Assembly (NCBI GenBank): GCA_902363665.1
Contig: CABJAW010000003.1
Location: 1 to 64,000, forward strand
DNA: 64,000 nucleotides
Direction of reading: 5' to 3'
DNA from: Lachnospiraceae bacterium
Lineage (GTDB): Bacteria; Bacillota; Clostridia; Lachnospirales; Lachnospiraceae
The position numbers were made by a program, and so were the translations under genes. Positions 41,359-50,190 of the stretch are shown one piece after another; the stretch's first letter is position 1; every line of letters begins with the position of its first letter. A model generated the notes under the pieces. That model did not search any database and had not been told where the DNA came from. It saw nothing but the letters and a program-made list of their open reading frames with translations.

Positions 41359-42392
41359 TCCGGAAGCGGAGCCTCAAACTCCATATAGTTTCCAGTCGTC
41401 GGATGCAGAAAACCGATCGTCATCGCGTGCAGGGTCTGCCCTTCCAGACCAGGAAACGGACACTTTGCAGGCCCGTAAACATCATCGCCAAGGATCGGGT
41501 GACCGATGCTTTTCATATGGACGCGAATCTGATGTGTGCGTCCTGTCTCAAGCTGACATTCGATATAAGTAAATTTATCAAATGTCTCAAGAACGTGGTA
41601 ATGTGTGACCGCATCTTTTCCATTCGGTACGTTGACCGCCATCTCTTTGCGGTTTAGCGGGTGGCGTCCGATCGTGGTGTGTACAACTCCGTCCTCTGTC
41701 AGGCGGCCGTGCACAATCGCACGGTATTTTCTGGTAATGGAATGCACTTTGAGCTGATCGGCAATGCACTGATGTGCTTTGTCATTTTTGCAGATGATCA
41801 GGGAACCGGTCGTGTTGCGGTCGATGCGGTGTACGATCCCAGGACGAAGTACACCGTTGATGCCGGAAAGGGAGCCCTGACAGTGATAAAGCACAGCATT
41901 GACCAGTGTGCCGGTGTAATGACCGGAGGCCGGATGCACTACCATTCCCTTTGGCTTGTTCACGATGAGCAGATCGTCATCCTCATAGAGGATGTCGAGC
42001 GGAATGTTTTCCGGTTTGGCGGAAAATTCTTCCGGTTCTGGCATCGTCAGAAAGATCCGGTCTCCGGCAGAAAGCTTTGTGCTGACTTTTGCCGAGGAGC
42101 CGTTTACGAGCACGGCTCCGTCTTTGATCAGCCGCTGGAGGCGGGATCTGGTGAGATCCGGAAGCTTATCTGAGAGGTATTTATCCAGACGCACACCAGA
42201 AGGCTCGTCTTTTGAAATCTTAAATTCGTGAAATGCCGGGGACGTTCTTTTTTCGCTGCTCTCATCTTCTGGTGCTTCTAATTCAGAAAAAGAAGCACCT
42301 GTATCTGATTGTTTTTTAAGATTTTTGTCAGTGGAGATGGAATCAGATTCCGAAATAGAGTTATTTTGGATGGAAGGCTTGATTTTGTTCAT
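41316..42392 (-). CDS. RluD-family pseudouridine synthase
   Basis: A 358-residue RluA/RluD-type enzyme that isomerises uridines in 23S rRNA. An S4 domain (about 66-125, GVRLDKYLSDKLPDLTRSRL) precedes the catalytic domain. The catalytic Asp lies in HRIDRNTTG near residue 194; the family usually has HRLDKDTSG, so two positions differ. GRTHQIRVHM is intact. The first 60 residues are Ser/Glu-rich and probably disordered, longer than in most members. There is no obvious ribosome binding site at ATG 42392. The 3' end overlaps the TtcA-like gene tail to tail. Confidence 0.9.
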   Translation of the reverse strand: MNKIKPSIQNNSISESDSISTDKNLKKQSDTGASFSELEAPEDESSEKRTSPAFHEFKISKDEPSGVRLDKYLSDKLPDLTRSRLQRLIKDGAVLVNGSSAKVSTKLSAGDRIFLTMPEPEEFSAKPENIPLDILYEDDDLLIVNKPKGMVVHPASGHYTGTLVNAVLYHCQGSLSGINGVLRPGIVHRIDRNTTGSLIICKNDKAHQCIADQLKVHSITRKYRAIVHGRLTEDGVVHTTIGRHPLNRKEMAVNVPNGKDAVTHYHVLETFDKFTYIECQLETGRTHQIRVHMKSIGHPILGDDVYGPAKCPFPGLEGQTLHAMTIGFLHPTTGNYMEFEAPLPDYFEQLLKKLRGLP

Positions 42393-42467
42393 GTTTATTA
42401 TAGTCTGTTCTGTATCATGGTCCTGCAGGTAACAAAAACGGATCGCGAAGCAACTGCTGCCTTACAG

Positions 42468-42983
42468 TCAGTCTTTCCGCGGATCGAGAAATTCAAAATG
42501 ATCGGAACGGTATTTGGTAAAAAGCAGTAAAATCAGCAATACTGCCCCGATTACAACGTAACAGTCAGCAACATTAAAGACCGGAAAATCGATCAGGGAA
42601 AAATAAAGAAAATCGATCACATAATGATGAACAATCCGATCGATCATGTTGCCGATAGCGCCGGCACCGACAAGAAGCGCACAGAGGCGCAATGGATGAT
42701 AATATCTGTCCTGCGGAAGCAGAACATAGATATAGACGGCCACTGCGAGGATGACAAGCGCAATCATGATAAAAAACCACTGGCGATTGGCAAAAATTCC
42801 AAATGCAGCGCCGCGGTTTTCCAGATAAAAAAGTTCAAACACATGCGGAATCAAGGAGATCCCGGAAGTTCCCTTCAGCGTGGATGCGGCCAGATATTTG
42901 GTCAGCTGATCAGCTGCTGTCAGGAAAAGCAGCAGGAAAAAACCTGCTGCGATAGAATTCCCGTTTTTCTTTTTTTCATTCAT
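42468..42983 (-). CDS. lspA: Lipoprotein signal peptidase II
   Basis: A 171-residue membrane aspartyl protease that cleaves prolipoprotein signal peptides. Four hydrophobic helices are visible. The catalytic Asp pair lies in GNMIDRIVHHYVIDFLYF and FNVADCYVVIG, with the usual N-x-x-D and A-D spacing. ATG at 42983 is preferred because GGAG sits 8 bp upstream; ATG at 42995, 2 bp after aroB, is an alternative. It is co-transcribed with aroB and the ylm-type genes upstream. Confidence 0.93.
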   Translation of the reverse strand: MNEKKKNGNSIAAGFFLLLFLTAADQLTKYLAASTLKGTSGISLIPHVFELFYLENRGAAFGIFANRQWFFIMIALVILAVAVYIYVLLPQDRYYHPLRLCALLVGAGAIGNMIDRIVHHYVIDFLYFSLIDFPVFNVADCYVVIGAVLLILLLFTKYRSDHFEFLDPRKD

Positions 42984-42997
42984 GTCCGACTCCATTT

Positions 42998-44104
42998 TCA
43001 GTCTGCTTTCAGCATTTTTACGGCTTCAAGCATTTCCTGATCTGTGACATCCGTGGCAATATAAGCTTTTCCAGGCTTCTTTAAAAGAATGAAGCGGATT
43101 TTTCCAGCATCCATCTTCTTATCACTCTTTGTGACAGCGATGATATCCTCTGCGCTGATGCTGTCAAAGGAGATCGGAAGGCCAAAGCCGACATTCATAT
43201 CGCGGATTTCATAGAACTCATCTTCGTCCAGCATACCGCGCTGCCAGGAAATATAGGCAGCTGCTACCGTACCGAGCGCCACGCATGCGCCGTGCGTAAG
43301 CGTGAAATTTTTCAGTTTTTCGATGGCATGGCCAATGGTATGACCAAAATTTAAAAGCGCACGGTCTCCCTTTTCCGTCGGATCTTTTTCAACAATATAG
43401 CGTTTCAGTTCACAGCACTTTGCCACCATATAGGCCATGGCAGAAGGCTCACGCTCCTCAATACCTTCCATATGCTCAATGGCCCACTCATAAAAATCGG
43501 CGTCAAAGCTGAGCCCATATTTGAGCAGCTCTCCCATTCCGCTGGCAAACTGATCGTCAGAGAGTGTTTTAAGTACGGAAAGGTTGATATAGACAAGAGC
43601 CGGCTGGTGAAAAGCCCCAACCATATTTTTGTACTGATCGAAATCGACACCGGTTTTTCCGCCGATGCTGCTGTCAATCTGTGCAAGCAGAGTTGTCGGG
43701 ATCTGGATGAAACGGATTCCGCGCAGGTAGGTGGCAGCCGCGTATCCGGTCAGGTCGCCGGTGACACCGCCGCCAAGTGCGAGCAGATAGTCTTTGCGAT
43801 CAAAACCTGCCTGGATCAGCACCTTGTAAAGCTCCTGAACTGTCGCAAGTGTTTTGCTCTGCTCTCCCGCTTCGAAGATATAGGTTTCTGCTGCTGGACA
43901 GCACAGCTGCACCTGTTCTTTTACCTCTGCGAGATAAAGCGGCGCTACGGTGGAATCTGTCACGATGCAGATGCGTCGGCCTTCGCAGCCGAGCTTTTTC
44001 AGTTCGCAGGCAAGATCAGAAAAAGAATGTTTTAGGCAGATATCATAAGGCTCCTGTCCTGGAGTTTTTACCGTAATTGTTTTCATATCCTGTGATTTTT
44101 CCAT
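42998..44104 (-). CDS. aroB: 3-dehydroquinate synthase
   Basis: A 368-residue AroB, second step of the shikimate pathway (DAHP to 3-dehydroquinate; NAD and zinc dependent). GGGVTGDLTGYAAATYLRG (NAD site) and the zinc ligands in MGELLKYGL, LNFGHTIGHAIE and THGACVALG are all present. ATG at 44104 follows AAAGGAGCTTCCACA; the longer frame reads back into the preceding gene. No other shikimate gene is in the window. Confidence 0.96.
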   Translation of the reverse strand: MEKSQDMKTITVKTPGQEPYDICLKHSFSDLACELKKLGCEGRRICIVTDSTVAPLYLAEVKEQVQLCCPAAETYIFEAGEQSKTLATVQELYKVLIQAGFDRKDYLLALGGGVTGDLTGYAAATYLRGIRFIQIPTTLLAQIDSSIGGKTGVDFDQYKNMVGAFHQPALVYINLSVLKTLSDDQFASGMGELLKYGLSFDADFYEWAIEHMEGIEEREPSAMAYMVAKCCELKRYIVEKDPTEKGDRALLNFGHTIGHAIEKLKNFTLTHGACVALGTVAAAYISWQRGMLDEDEFYEIRDMNVGFGLPISFDSISAEDIIAVTKSDKKMDAGKIRFILLKKPGKAYIATDVTDQEMLEAVKMLKAD

Positions 44105-44117
44105 TGTGGAAGCTCCT

Positions 44118-44909
44118 TTAAATATATTTTTCAATTTTAACGAGGCAACGCCCTTTTTTGGTCTGCCCGGAGGAGGATACAAAACGAAACTTTCCCTCTC
44201 CGCGTGCTGAAATCAGGTCGCCATCCTTTGGCGCGTAAGCATTTGTGGTGATCAGCTTTCCATTGACAAAAACTTTTCCGTCAGAAATCAGGGAAAGCAG
44301 GCTGCTGCGGGACGACTGAAAAGCGACGGCCATCAGGGCGTCCAACCGGATCGAAGCAACGCTTCCTGTCATTTCCTTTGTCTTTGGCGTATAGACGAAA
44401 TCAGCTGCATCTGTGGTGATACACCGCACGGAGGTATGGCGAATCCTGGTCAGTTCACTGCAGATCAGGGAGGCCATACTCTCATGGCAGAACAGATAAA
44501 ACTGATTTTCACAGACGGCAATATCGCCCATCCTGGAACGTTCGATGCCAAGGTGCATCAGAGCACCGAGAATATCCCGGTGACTGAGCGGCTCTGCAAA
44601 CTTGAGATTTAACGGCTCGATCCGAATACAGGAAATCGGCCAGGAAAAAGGCGAAAAACCGGAATCAGAGGAGACATCCTCCATACGATAAGAAAGAGCA
44701 TCAGGCACAAATGCAGCAATCTGACGCTCCGCTCCTTCATAGCCACCAGAAGTCTCACAATGGATCCACGGAAACTTCTGAAGTGTCTGATGCAGAATAT
44801 TCTGTTCATTTAAATTCAGGAAATCGCTGAAAGTTGTCATGCACTTAAGATCGGCAATCTTCGCGAGATCCTGAATCCGTTTGACAAGCAGTTCTTCTTC
44901 TTTATTCAT
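44118..44909 (-). CDS. ylmH: YlmH-like S4-domain RNA-binding protein
   Basis: A 263-residue protein. An N-terminal alpha/beta region (to about 170) is followed by an S4 domain at about 185-245 (RLDALMAVAFQSSRSSLLSLISDGKVFVNGK, in outline). YlmH of Bacillus has been linked to rescue of stalled 50S-peptidyl-tRNA and lies in the division cluster with sepF and yggS, the same order as here. The 13-bp gap to aroB indicates one transcript. Confidence 0.88.
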   Translation of the reverse strand: MNKEEELLVKRIQDLAKIADLKCMTTFSDFLNLNEQNILHQTLQKFPWIHCETSGGYEGAERQIAAFVPDALSYRMEDVSSDSGFSPFSWPISCIRIEPLNLKFAEPLSHRDILGALMHLGIERSRMGDIAVCENQFYLFCHESMASLICSELTRIRHTSVRCITTDAADFVYTPKTKEMTGSVASIRLDALMAVAFQSSRSSLLSLISDGKVFVNGKLITTNAYAPKDGDLISARGEGKFRFVSSSGQTKKGRCLVKIEKYI

Positions 44910-44928
44910 AGTAATACCTGATGATCAC

Positions 44929-45522
44929 TTACTGGAATTTTGCACCGGCTGCCGGGATATCAACTGCACCGTTTAAGAGTTCCTGAAAATCACCGGAGAT
45001 GCTGACACCGGCAGGCGTGATGATGAAAATATAACTGCTGACGCGCTGAAGATTGCCGCCGACGGCGTAGCAGGAACCGGAGGAATAATCGATCACACGC
45101 TGAGACAGGTCGATATCAAGACCTTCCAGATTCAATACAACGGTACAATCCTGGAGCAGTGTCTCAGTAATCTCTCTTGCATCTTCCATACTGCGTGGTT
45201 TGATCACGCAGACCTCCATCTCTCCGCTCTTTTCTGTGCCGCTTTTTTTGGGGCGCATCGGAGAAACCTTGGAGGAAGAATTGGTACGGACCACTTTTGG
45301 CCTGGAAGTTCTGGCTGCAGACGCGCGTTCCGGAGAAGCTGCTAAAGACTGCTGGATGAGATCTTCCTCTTCGTCCTCTTCTTCCAGTTTTTTCAGGATA
45401 TGCTTTTTCGGCTGTACTTCCTGTTCTTCTTCTTCGTAATCCTCGTCCAGATAATCGTCTTCACCGAAGCTCTCTTCGTCATTTAATTTCATTGCATTTA
45501 AAAATTTATCTATAACACCCAT
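44929..45522 (-). CDS. sepF: Cell division protein SepF
   Basis: A 197-residue SepF that helps anchor and bundle FtsZ filaments at mid-cell. The N-terminus MGVIDKFLNAMKLN is the amphipathic membrane-binding helix. An acidic, variable linker (about 15-105, with DEDYEEEEQEVQ) is long. The C-terminal core has VCVIKPRSMEDAREITETLL and the GSCYAVGGNLQRVSSYIFIITP motif with the dimer-interface Gly. ATG at 45522 follows TTGGAGATAACAG. Confidence 0.95.
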   Translation of the reverse strand: MGVIDKFLNAMKLNDEESFGEDDYLDEDYEEEEQEVQPKKHILKKLEEEDEEEDLIQQSLAASPERASAARTSRPKVVRTNSSSKVSPMRPKKSGTEKSGEMEVCVIKPRSMEDAREITETLLQDCTVVLNLEGLDIDLSQRVIDYSSGSCYAVGGNLQRVSSYIFIITPAGVSISGDFQELLNGAVDIPAAGAKFQ

Positions 45523-45543
45523 TCTGTTATCTCCAATCTGACT

Positions 45544-46239
45544 TTATATCTGGCTGTATGATCTTGCACCGAAAATACCGGTTCCGACTCGTACCATCGT
45601 CGCGCCTTCTTCGACGGCGACTTCATAATCACCGGTCATTCCCATGCTCAGATTACACATATTCACATTATCGATGTTTTTGTCTTTGATGTCAACATAT
45701 AAATTTCTTAATTTGCGGAAATAAATTCTGTTATCTTCTGCATTTTCTGTAAATGGAGCAATCGTCATCAGACCCTGCACCTGAATGTTTGACAATTCGC
45801 TAATTTGTCTGATAAGAGACTCGACCTCGTCCAGATGAACCCCAAACTTGGATTCCTCTTCTGCTACATTGACTTCGATCAGTACCGGCATTACAATCCC
45901 ATGCTTTTTTGCCTCCTCATCGATTGCTTCTGCAAGGCGGATGGAATCGACAGAATGGATCATGCAGACCTTGTCGATGATATATTTGATTTTGTTGCGC
46001 TGCAGGTGTCCGATCATATGCCAGCGGATATCAGTGGGAAGCTGCGGATATTTTTCCCTGATCTCCTGTGGCTTGTTTTCGCCGAAATCACGGCTTCCGG
46101 CATCATATGCTTCCTGAAGCATCTCTGCAGGTTTTGTTTTGCTCACAGAGATCAGAGTTACTTCTGAGCGCTCACGCCCGGAGCGTTCACAGGCCCTTGT
46201 GATGCGTGCTTCTACTTCTTCAAGATTTTCTTTTATCAT
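45544..46239 (-). CDS. yggS: YggS/YlmE-type PLP homeostasis protein
   Basis: A 231-residue member of the PLPBP family, which carries pyridoxal phosphate without known catalysis. The PLP lysine is in LISVSKTKP (near residue 34). IGHLQRNKIKYI, LSMGMTGDYEVAVEEGATMVRVGTGIFG (cited in outline) and the C-terminal phosphate loop are conserved. ATG at 46239 follows AAAGGAGTTCCTGAAT. Its place before sepF matches the Gram-positive ylm cluster. Confidence 0.94.
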   Translation of the reverse strand: MIKENLEEVEARITRACERSGRERSEVTLISVSKTKPAEMLQEAYDAGSRDFGENKPQEIREKYPQLPTDIRWHMIGHLQRNKIKYIIDKVCMIHSVDSIRLAEAIDEEAKKHGIVMPVLIEVNVAEEESKFGVHLDEVESLIRQISELSNIQVQGLMTIAPFTENAEDNRIYFRKLRNLYVDIKDKNIDNVNMCNLSMGMTGDYEVAVEEGATMVRVGTGIFGARSYSQI

Positions 46240-46263
46240 ATTCAGGAACTCCTTTCAAATTAT

Positions 46264-46283
46264 CGAAGCGGCAGACCGCTTCG
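46264..46283. repeat. CGAAGCGG hairpin between yggS and the HlyD-like gene
   Basis: CGAAGCGG and CCGCTTCG pair perfectly around CAGA. The stem shares GAAGCGG/CCGCTTC with the dispersed repeat and with 53167-53201. There is no U tract in the direction of transcription. Confidence 0.5.
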
Positions 46284-46290
46284 GCCTTTG

Positions 46291-47694
46291 TCAGTAAACG
46301 ATCTGGTCTTCGGTTACTTCATCTGCATTCATAACAATATAATCATAAGCGGCAAGACTGTAAATGTTGTTGCTTGAGACGATGCAGTATTCTTCATTTT
46401 CATCAATGACAGTGATTTCGCGGAATACAGCGTAACCTTTGTTGATATTGTAGACGCCGTGCAGAACCTCAACGTCCTTCTCCTGGAGCTGGATTCGGTT
46501 GCTGGAATTTTCCATCAAAATGGAGTCTCCCTCTGTCAGAAGGTTTCGGTCCACCAGGTAATAACCGTCACTGTGACTGTAGACATTTGCTGTCACATAA
46601 CGGGTTGTGGAGGAACCGTCATCATCAAAATGCTCAACCTTCAGTGTGATTTCCGTATCAGTATCCTCGTTTTTTGTGACATAATCTTCCGGAATGCGGT
46701 AAAATTCACGCTGAACAATCGCAGAAGTCGGAATTTTAAGGCCGGTCTTTTTGTTCATGACAAGCTCGATCTCCAGAAAACGGTCAGTTGCATAACGTAC
46801 CAGAGAGTTGCTTAAGGTGATCTTTCCAAATGACTCCGTGCCATTTTGAATGATCATAAACGGAGCGGAAAAGGTCACGTTGTCTTTCAGAAAACGAAAA
46901 CGCAGAGTTGTGGCGTCGGCCAGTTCTGTGCGGAGCTTGTCATCGATCGGAAAATAAAGTGCCCAGTCTTCTTTGGTAATCAGCTTGAACAGCGGATTGC
47001 CGGCAGAAACTGAGGAGTTGCGCAGATTCTGTACGTGGTAGCTGCTTCGGTCAAACATTGCTGAATTGATATCAGAATCGGTGAGTGATTCATATCCATC
47101 AATATTGTAAATGACGAAACCAGATTCAGACGCAGTGCACTGATTGCGCACGTAGGCCGGTGCATCTGTGGAATCCTGAAGAATCTCAGAGATCGCAGTC
47201 TGGACATTGGACTTCAGTTCGTAGACATTTTGAAACGCATTGTCTGTGAAATTCATGGTAAAGCTGGATAACATGTTCTGCATTCTTGATTCGTCATCAG
47301 ATGTCATGGAAAAATCATTGTAGGCAATCGGATCTGTGGAACCGGTCTCATTGATTGAGCAGACGGTACTTCCGGCTGAGGTTCTGGAACCTTCGCGGAC
47401 GTAGTAGCGGACACCTCCGGACTGTGTGGCATTTACAATTGTTTCTGTGCGAAGAGACAGGGCGTGAAAACGGTAATTACCTGTGATCGATCCGCGCTGT
47501 ACTTCATAGGAAGTGATGTGCGTGTCTGTAAAATAGAGAAACAGACAGATGATCATGTACAGAAATACGATGCCAAACAGCAGCGTGCCGATATTAAAAA
47601 AAGAATATCTTCTGTACTTTGTGATCTTTTTATTTTTCTTGAACAAATCAGGAAACCTCCTTTGATAAAAGCCCTTGATAAGCCTGTTTTTCAT
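46291..47694 (-). CDS. HlyD-like membrane adaptor protein
   Basis: A 467-residue protein with a basic N-terminus and one membrane helix (about 33-53, TLLFGIVFLYMIICLFLYF). The external part begins with a barrel-sandwich-like stretch (VQRGSITGNYRFHALSLR, then GGVRYYVREGSRTSAGSTVC), as in HlyD adaptors. A beta-rich body and a C-terminal ENEEYCIVSSNNIYSLAAYDYIVM segment follow, cited in outline. Similar proteins occur upstream of yggS-sepF in Lachnospiraceae. No ABC transporter partner is next to it, so an export role is unproven; a division or envelope role is suggested by its place. ATG at 47694 lacks a clear ribosome binding site. Confidence 0.75.
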   Translation of the reverse strand: MKNRLIKGFYQRRFPDLFKKNKKITKYRRYSFFNIGTLLFGIVFLYMIICLFLYFTDTHITSYEVQRGSITGNYRFHALSLRTETIVNATQSGGVRYYVREGSRTSAGSTVCSINETGSTDPIAYNDFSMTSDDESRMQNMLSSFTMNFTDNAFQNVYELKSNVQTAISEILQDSTDAPAYVRNQCTASESGFVIYNIDGYESLTDSDINSAMFDRSSYHVQNLRNSSVSAGNPLFKLITKEDWALYFPIDDKLRTELADATTLRFRFLKDNVTFSAPFMIIQNGTESFGKITLSNSLVRYATDRFLEIELVMNKKTGLKIPTSAIVQREFYRIPEDYVTKNEDTDTEITLKVEHFDDDGSSTTRYVTANVYSHSDGYYLVDRNLLTEGDSILMENSSNRIQLQEKDVEVLHGVYNINKGYAVFREITVIDENEEYCIVSSNNIYSLAAYDYIVMNADEVTEDQIVY

Positions 47695-47729
47695 TTTACC
47701 ATGTTACGTCATGTGATACAACCTCTGTT

Positions 47730-47759
47730 TTGAATAAAATCTTTTTTTCCGGTTATACT
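47730..47759 (+). promoter_or_regulatory. Promoter of the DUF378 gene
   Basis: TTGAAT (47730-47735) and TATACT (47754-47759) are 18 bp apart. The leader is about 30 nt. Confidence 0.5.
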
Positions 47760-47793
47760 GTGAGTAATTCAGAAACAAAAAGGAGGAATTACA

Positions 47794-48009
47794 TTGAGCA
47801 AGGGACTGGATTATACTGCACTCACACTGGTTATTATCGGTGCAGTCAACTGGGGACTGATTGGAATATTCAAACTGGATCTTGTCAATCTGATTTTTGG
47901 AAATATGACATGGATGTCGAGGGTCATCTACACGCTCATTGGCATTTCCGGATTGTATCTGCTGAGCCTGTATGGACGCGTAATGGACTTCGAGTCGGAA
48001 AATGTCTGA
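47794..48009 (+). CDS. DUF378 small membrane protein
   Basis: A 71-residue protein with two membrane helices and the DUF378 signature ALTLVIIGAVNWGLIGIF followed by a second helix VIYTLIGISGLYLLSLY. The start is TTG 47794, justified by AAAGGAGGAATTA at ideal distance; an out-of-frame longer reading exists but lacks family features. It is the only plus-strand gene between 41.4 and 61.5 kb. Function unknown. Confidence 0.88.
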   Translation: MSKGLDYTALTLVIIGAVNWGLIGIFKLDLVNLIFGNMTWMSRVIYTLIGISGLYLLSLYGRVMDFESENV

Positions 48010-48036
48010 ATAACAGGGAATGGACAGTTGCCCGGT

Positions 48037-48076
48037 TAAAAGAAGACAGGCCCGCTGCCGTGTGGCAGGGGCCTGT
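48037..48076 (-). terminator. Hairpin between convergent DUF378 and P-loop genes
   Basis: ACAGGCC..CTGCC pairs with GGCAG.GGCCTGT around GTGT. On the minus strand CTTCTTTTAA follows, so it should end the minus-strand unit; it may also stop the DUF378 transcript. Confidence 0.6.
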
Positions 48077-48096
48077 TGAAAATTCGATTATGTATT

Positions 48097-48516
48097 TTAT
48101 AAGTCCGCAATTACATACTGTTTTAAATCTTCGGCGATCGCATTTCCATCGACTGAGATGCTGACAACGAATGTAATGTTAAATTTTTCACTGATTTCAT
48201 TCAGCTTGCGAAGCTGATCGTTTACGGTTGTCTCATCCAGCAGGGAAATCTTAAGGAAGCTGTCAAGGTACATCTGCTCAAGGTCGTGATCCTGAGAAAG
48301 GATGCCATAAAGAAAACCGATGAACTCGCCGCTTGATGCCAGACCAAATCCGGATACATCGATTAGACGGATCTTGTTGTTGAGTTCATACATGTGTTTT
48401 GTGCTCTTGTCAAGATAAACGATGCTTCCGTGAGCTTCTTTGATTTCTGTATTTACCTTGTCCAGTAAGATTTTAGTTTTTCCTTTTCCTTTTGCGCCTA
48501 CGATTAACTGTATCAT
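48097..48516 (-). CDS. Small P-loop NTPase
   Basis: A 139-residue protein. ATG at 48516 follows AAAGGAGGAGATTACC. Residues 3-16 (QLIVGAKGKGKTKI) are a Walker A loop. A Walker-B-like strand SIVYLDKS lies near 34 and TFVVSISVDG near 120. The fold seems to be a minimal RecA/P-loop domain; similar short ATPases are common in Lachnospiraceae and have no assigned role. It has its own strong start and lies 147 bp downstream of the carboxypeptidase gene. Confidence 0.6.
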   Translation of the reverse strand: MIQLIVGAKGKGKTKILLDKVNTEIKEAHGSIVYLDKSTKHMYELNNKIRLIDVSGFGLASSGEFIGFLYGILSQDHDLEQMYLDSFLKISLLDETTVNDQLRKLNEISEKFNITFVVSISVDGNAIAEDLKQYVIADL

Positions 48517-48663
48517 GGTAATCTCCTCCTTTGGTAGCGGATAAAATTTTCTTGGTGTAATTATAGTATATTTACACATAAATTACAACACCTAAATCAA
48601 AATTTTTCGTCTATTTACACAGAATGCTTGATTTTTCACTACATCAGTTATTGATTTTGGCTA

Positions 48664-49776
48664 TCAGGAGATTTCAATCAGGGAAAGAAGCTGGTTCATC
48701 TCCGAATAAAGCGTATCCTTTGATTCCGAATGCAGGATGATAGAGATGTATGGATTACCATAACGATCCTTTGCAAGGAGTGCAAGGCAGGCACCCGCGT
48801 CATCCGTAGTACCGGTCTTTCCGCCGCAGACGATTACGTTATCAGGAGCCTGCGCTTCATTTGTAAAATAGTGATTGGTTGATTCCCAGGTCATAGCTGC
48901 GGAAGAACCGTCTGCTCTCGTATATTCTGCATAATAATTTTTGCGGCTGATAATATCCTGAAAGGTGTCATCTTTGAGTGCTTCCTGGAAAATCAGGTAA
49001 ATATCATACACAGAAGTATAGTGTTCCTCATTTGTCAGTCCGTGCGGATTCATGAAATGCGTATTCACTGCACCGAGTGCGGCAGCTTCCTCGTTCATCA
49101 TCTGGACGAAATTGTCGACAGAACCGCCGACATGCTCGGCGATCATCATGGCCGCATCATTTCCGGAGGCGATCATCATTCCGTAGAGCAGCTGACGCAG
49201 GGAGAGCGTGTCTCCTTCCTTGATACCACAGACAGAGGAGCCATACTCAATGTCGGCGGCCGTACCTGTAACTGTCACAAGATCGTCGAGATTACCGTAT
49301 TTTAATGTGACGAGCGCAGTCATTACTTTTGTAATACTGGCCGGTGAACGGCTGGTAAATACATCCTTTGCGTAAATAACCTCACGGTTATTTAAGTCAA
49401 AAACGCCGGCAGACTGAGCCCCGAGCGAGACGGCGGTGATGTTTGTATCACCGGATGTCACACAGAGATTTTCTGCGAATGCGCTGGCAGTGTCTCCGGA
49501 AGGGAGACTACTGCCGGAGCTGAATACGGGATCCCCATTTTCGTAGGGATAAAAAAGAGTATAATCGTGAGAACGGATGACAAAATAATAAACAAGAAAG
49601 ACCATTAACGCAGTCAGCGCCGCAAGTAAAACGGTGATCAGCAGCAGGCGAAACTGCTTTTTCTTTTCCGCGGCTTCCTGCGTCTGGACACGCGCCCATT
49701 CGCGGGCGGTATAACCGTCCGGTTTTGACAAATTGTCTGTTCTGCCTGTTTTATCTGTACATTTCACGCCACTCAA
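48664..49776 (-). CDS. D-alanyl-D-alanine carboxypeptidase (low-molecular-weight PBP)
   Basis: A protein of about 370 residues with a cytoplasmic N-terminus, one membrane helix (about 42-66) and an S11-type serine peptidase domain. SPASITKVMTAL gives the SxxK motif (near 144), SGNDAAM the SxN motif (near 204) and GGKTGTTDDAG the KTG motif (near 320). It trims the terminal D-Ala from peptidoglycan stem peptides. No ATG fits the start; TTG 49776 or GTG 49767, inside the end of mgsA, are the options, with AAAGGAG nearby, so translation is coupled to mgsA. The usual C-terminal amphipathic anchor is absent, consistent with anchoring by the N-terminal helix. Confidence 0.88.
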   Translation of the reverse strand: MSGVKCTDKTGRTDNLSKPDGYTAREWARVQTQEAAEKKKQFRLLLITVLLAALTALMVFLVYYFVIRSHDYTLFYPYENGDPVFSSGSSLPSGDTASAFAENLCVTSGDTNITAVSLGAQSAGVFDLNNREVIYAKDVFTSRSPASITKVMTALVTLKYGNLDDLVTVTGTAADIEYGSSVCGIKEGDTLSLRQLLYGMMIASGNDAAMMIAEHVGGSVDNFVQMMNEEAAALGAVNTHFMNPHGLTNEEHYTSVYDIYLIFQEALKDDTFQDIISRKNYYAEYTRADGSSAAMTWESTNHYFTNEAQAPDNVIVCGGKTGTTDDAGACLALLAKDRYGNPYISIILHSESKDTLYSEMNQLLSLIEIS

Positions 49777-50146
49777 GATCTCCTCTTTCCAGTGATTTTA
49801 AAAGCATTTCCGCAGATGCAATGTTGGTTGCAAGCGGAACGTTATGGATATCGCAAAGACGGATTGCTTTATTGATGTCCGGTTCGTTATGACGTGGATT
49901 TAAAGGATCACGGAAAAAAATCATCAGGTCAATCTGATTCTGTTCGATCATGGCGCCAAGCTGCTCTTCACCGCCGATATGGCCGGCAAGAAACTTGTGG
50001 ACATTCAGGTTGGTGGCCTCTTCGATCAGACGACCGGTTGTCCCGGTAGCATACAGTTCGTGCCGCGCAAGAATGCTGCGGTAGGCAATGCAGAGGTTCT
50101 GCATCAGTTTTTTCTTTGCATCATGAGCAATAAAAGCGACATTCAT
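49751..50146 (-). CDS. mgsA: Methylglyoxal synthase
   Basis: A 131-residue MgsA that converts dihydroxyacetone phosphate to methylglyoxal. HDAKKKLM near residue 8, GTTGRLIE near 35, the phosphate loop GHIGGEEQLGAMI and the catalytic Asp in FFRDPLNP near 79 are present. ATG at 50146 follows GGGAGGTACGAGAA. Its stop overlaps the start of the carboxypeptidase by about 26 bp. A glycolytic bypass enzyme inside a cell-shape operon (rodA upstream, carboxypeptidase downstream) is a conserved oddity of many Clostridia. Confidence 0.95.
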   Translation of the reverse strand: MNVAFIAHDAKKKLMQNLCIAYRSILARHELYATGTTGRLIEEATNLNVHKFLAGHIGGEEQLGAMIEQNQIDLMIFFRDPLNPRHNEPDINKAIRLCDIHNVPLATNIASAEMLLKSLERGDLEWREMYR

Positions 50147-50190
50147 TTCTCGTACCTCCCATAATTGAAATATAGAGTAACTTATCTAAT

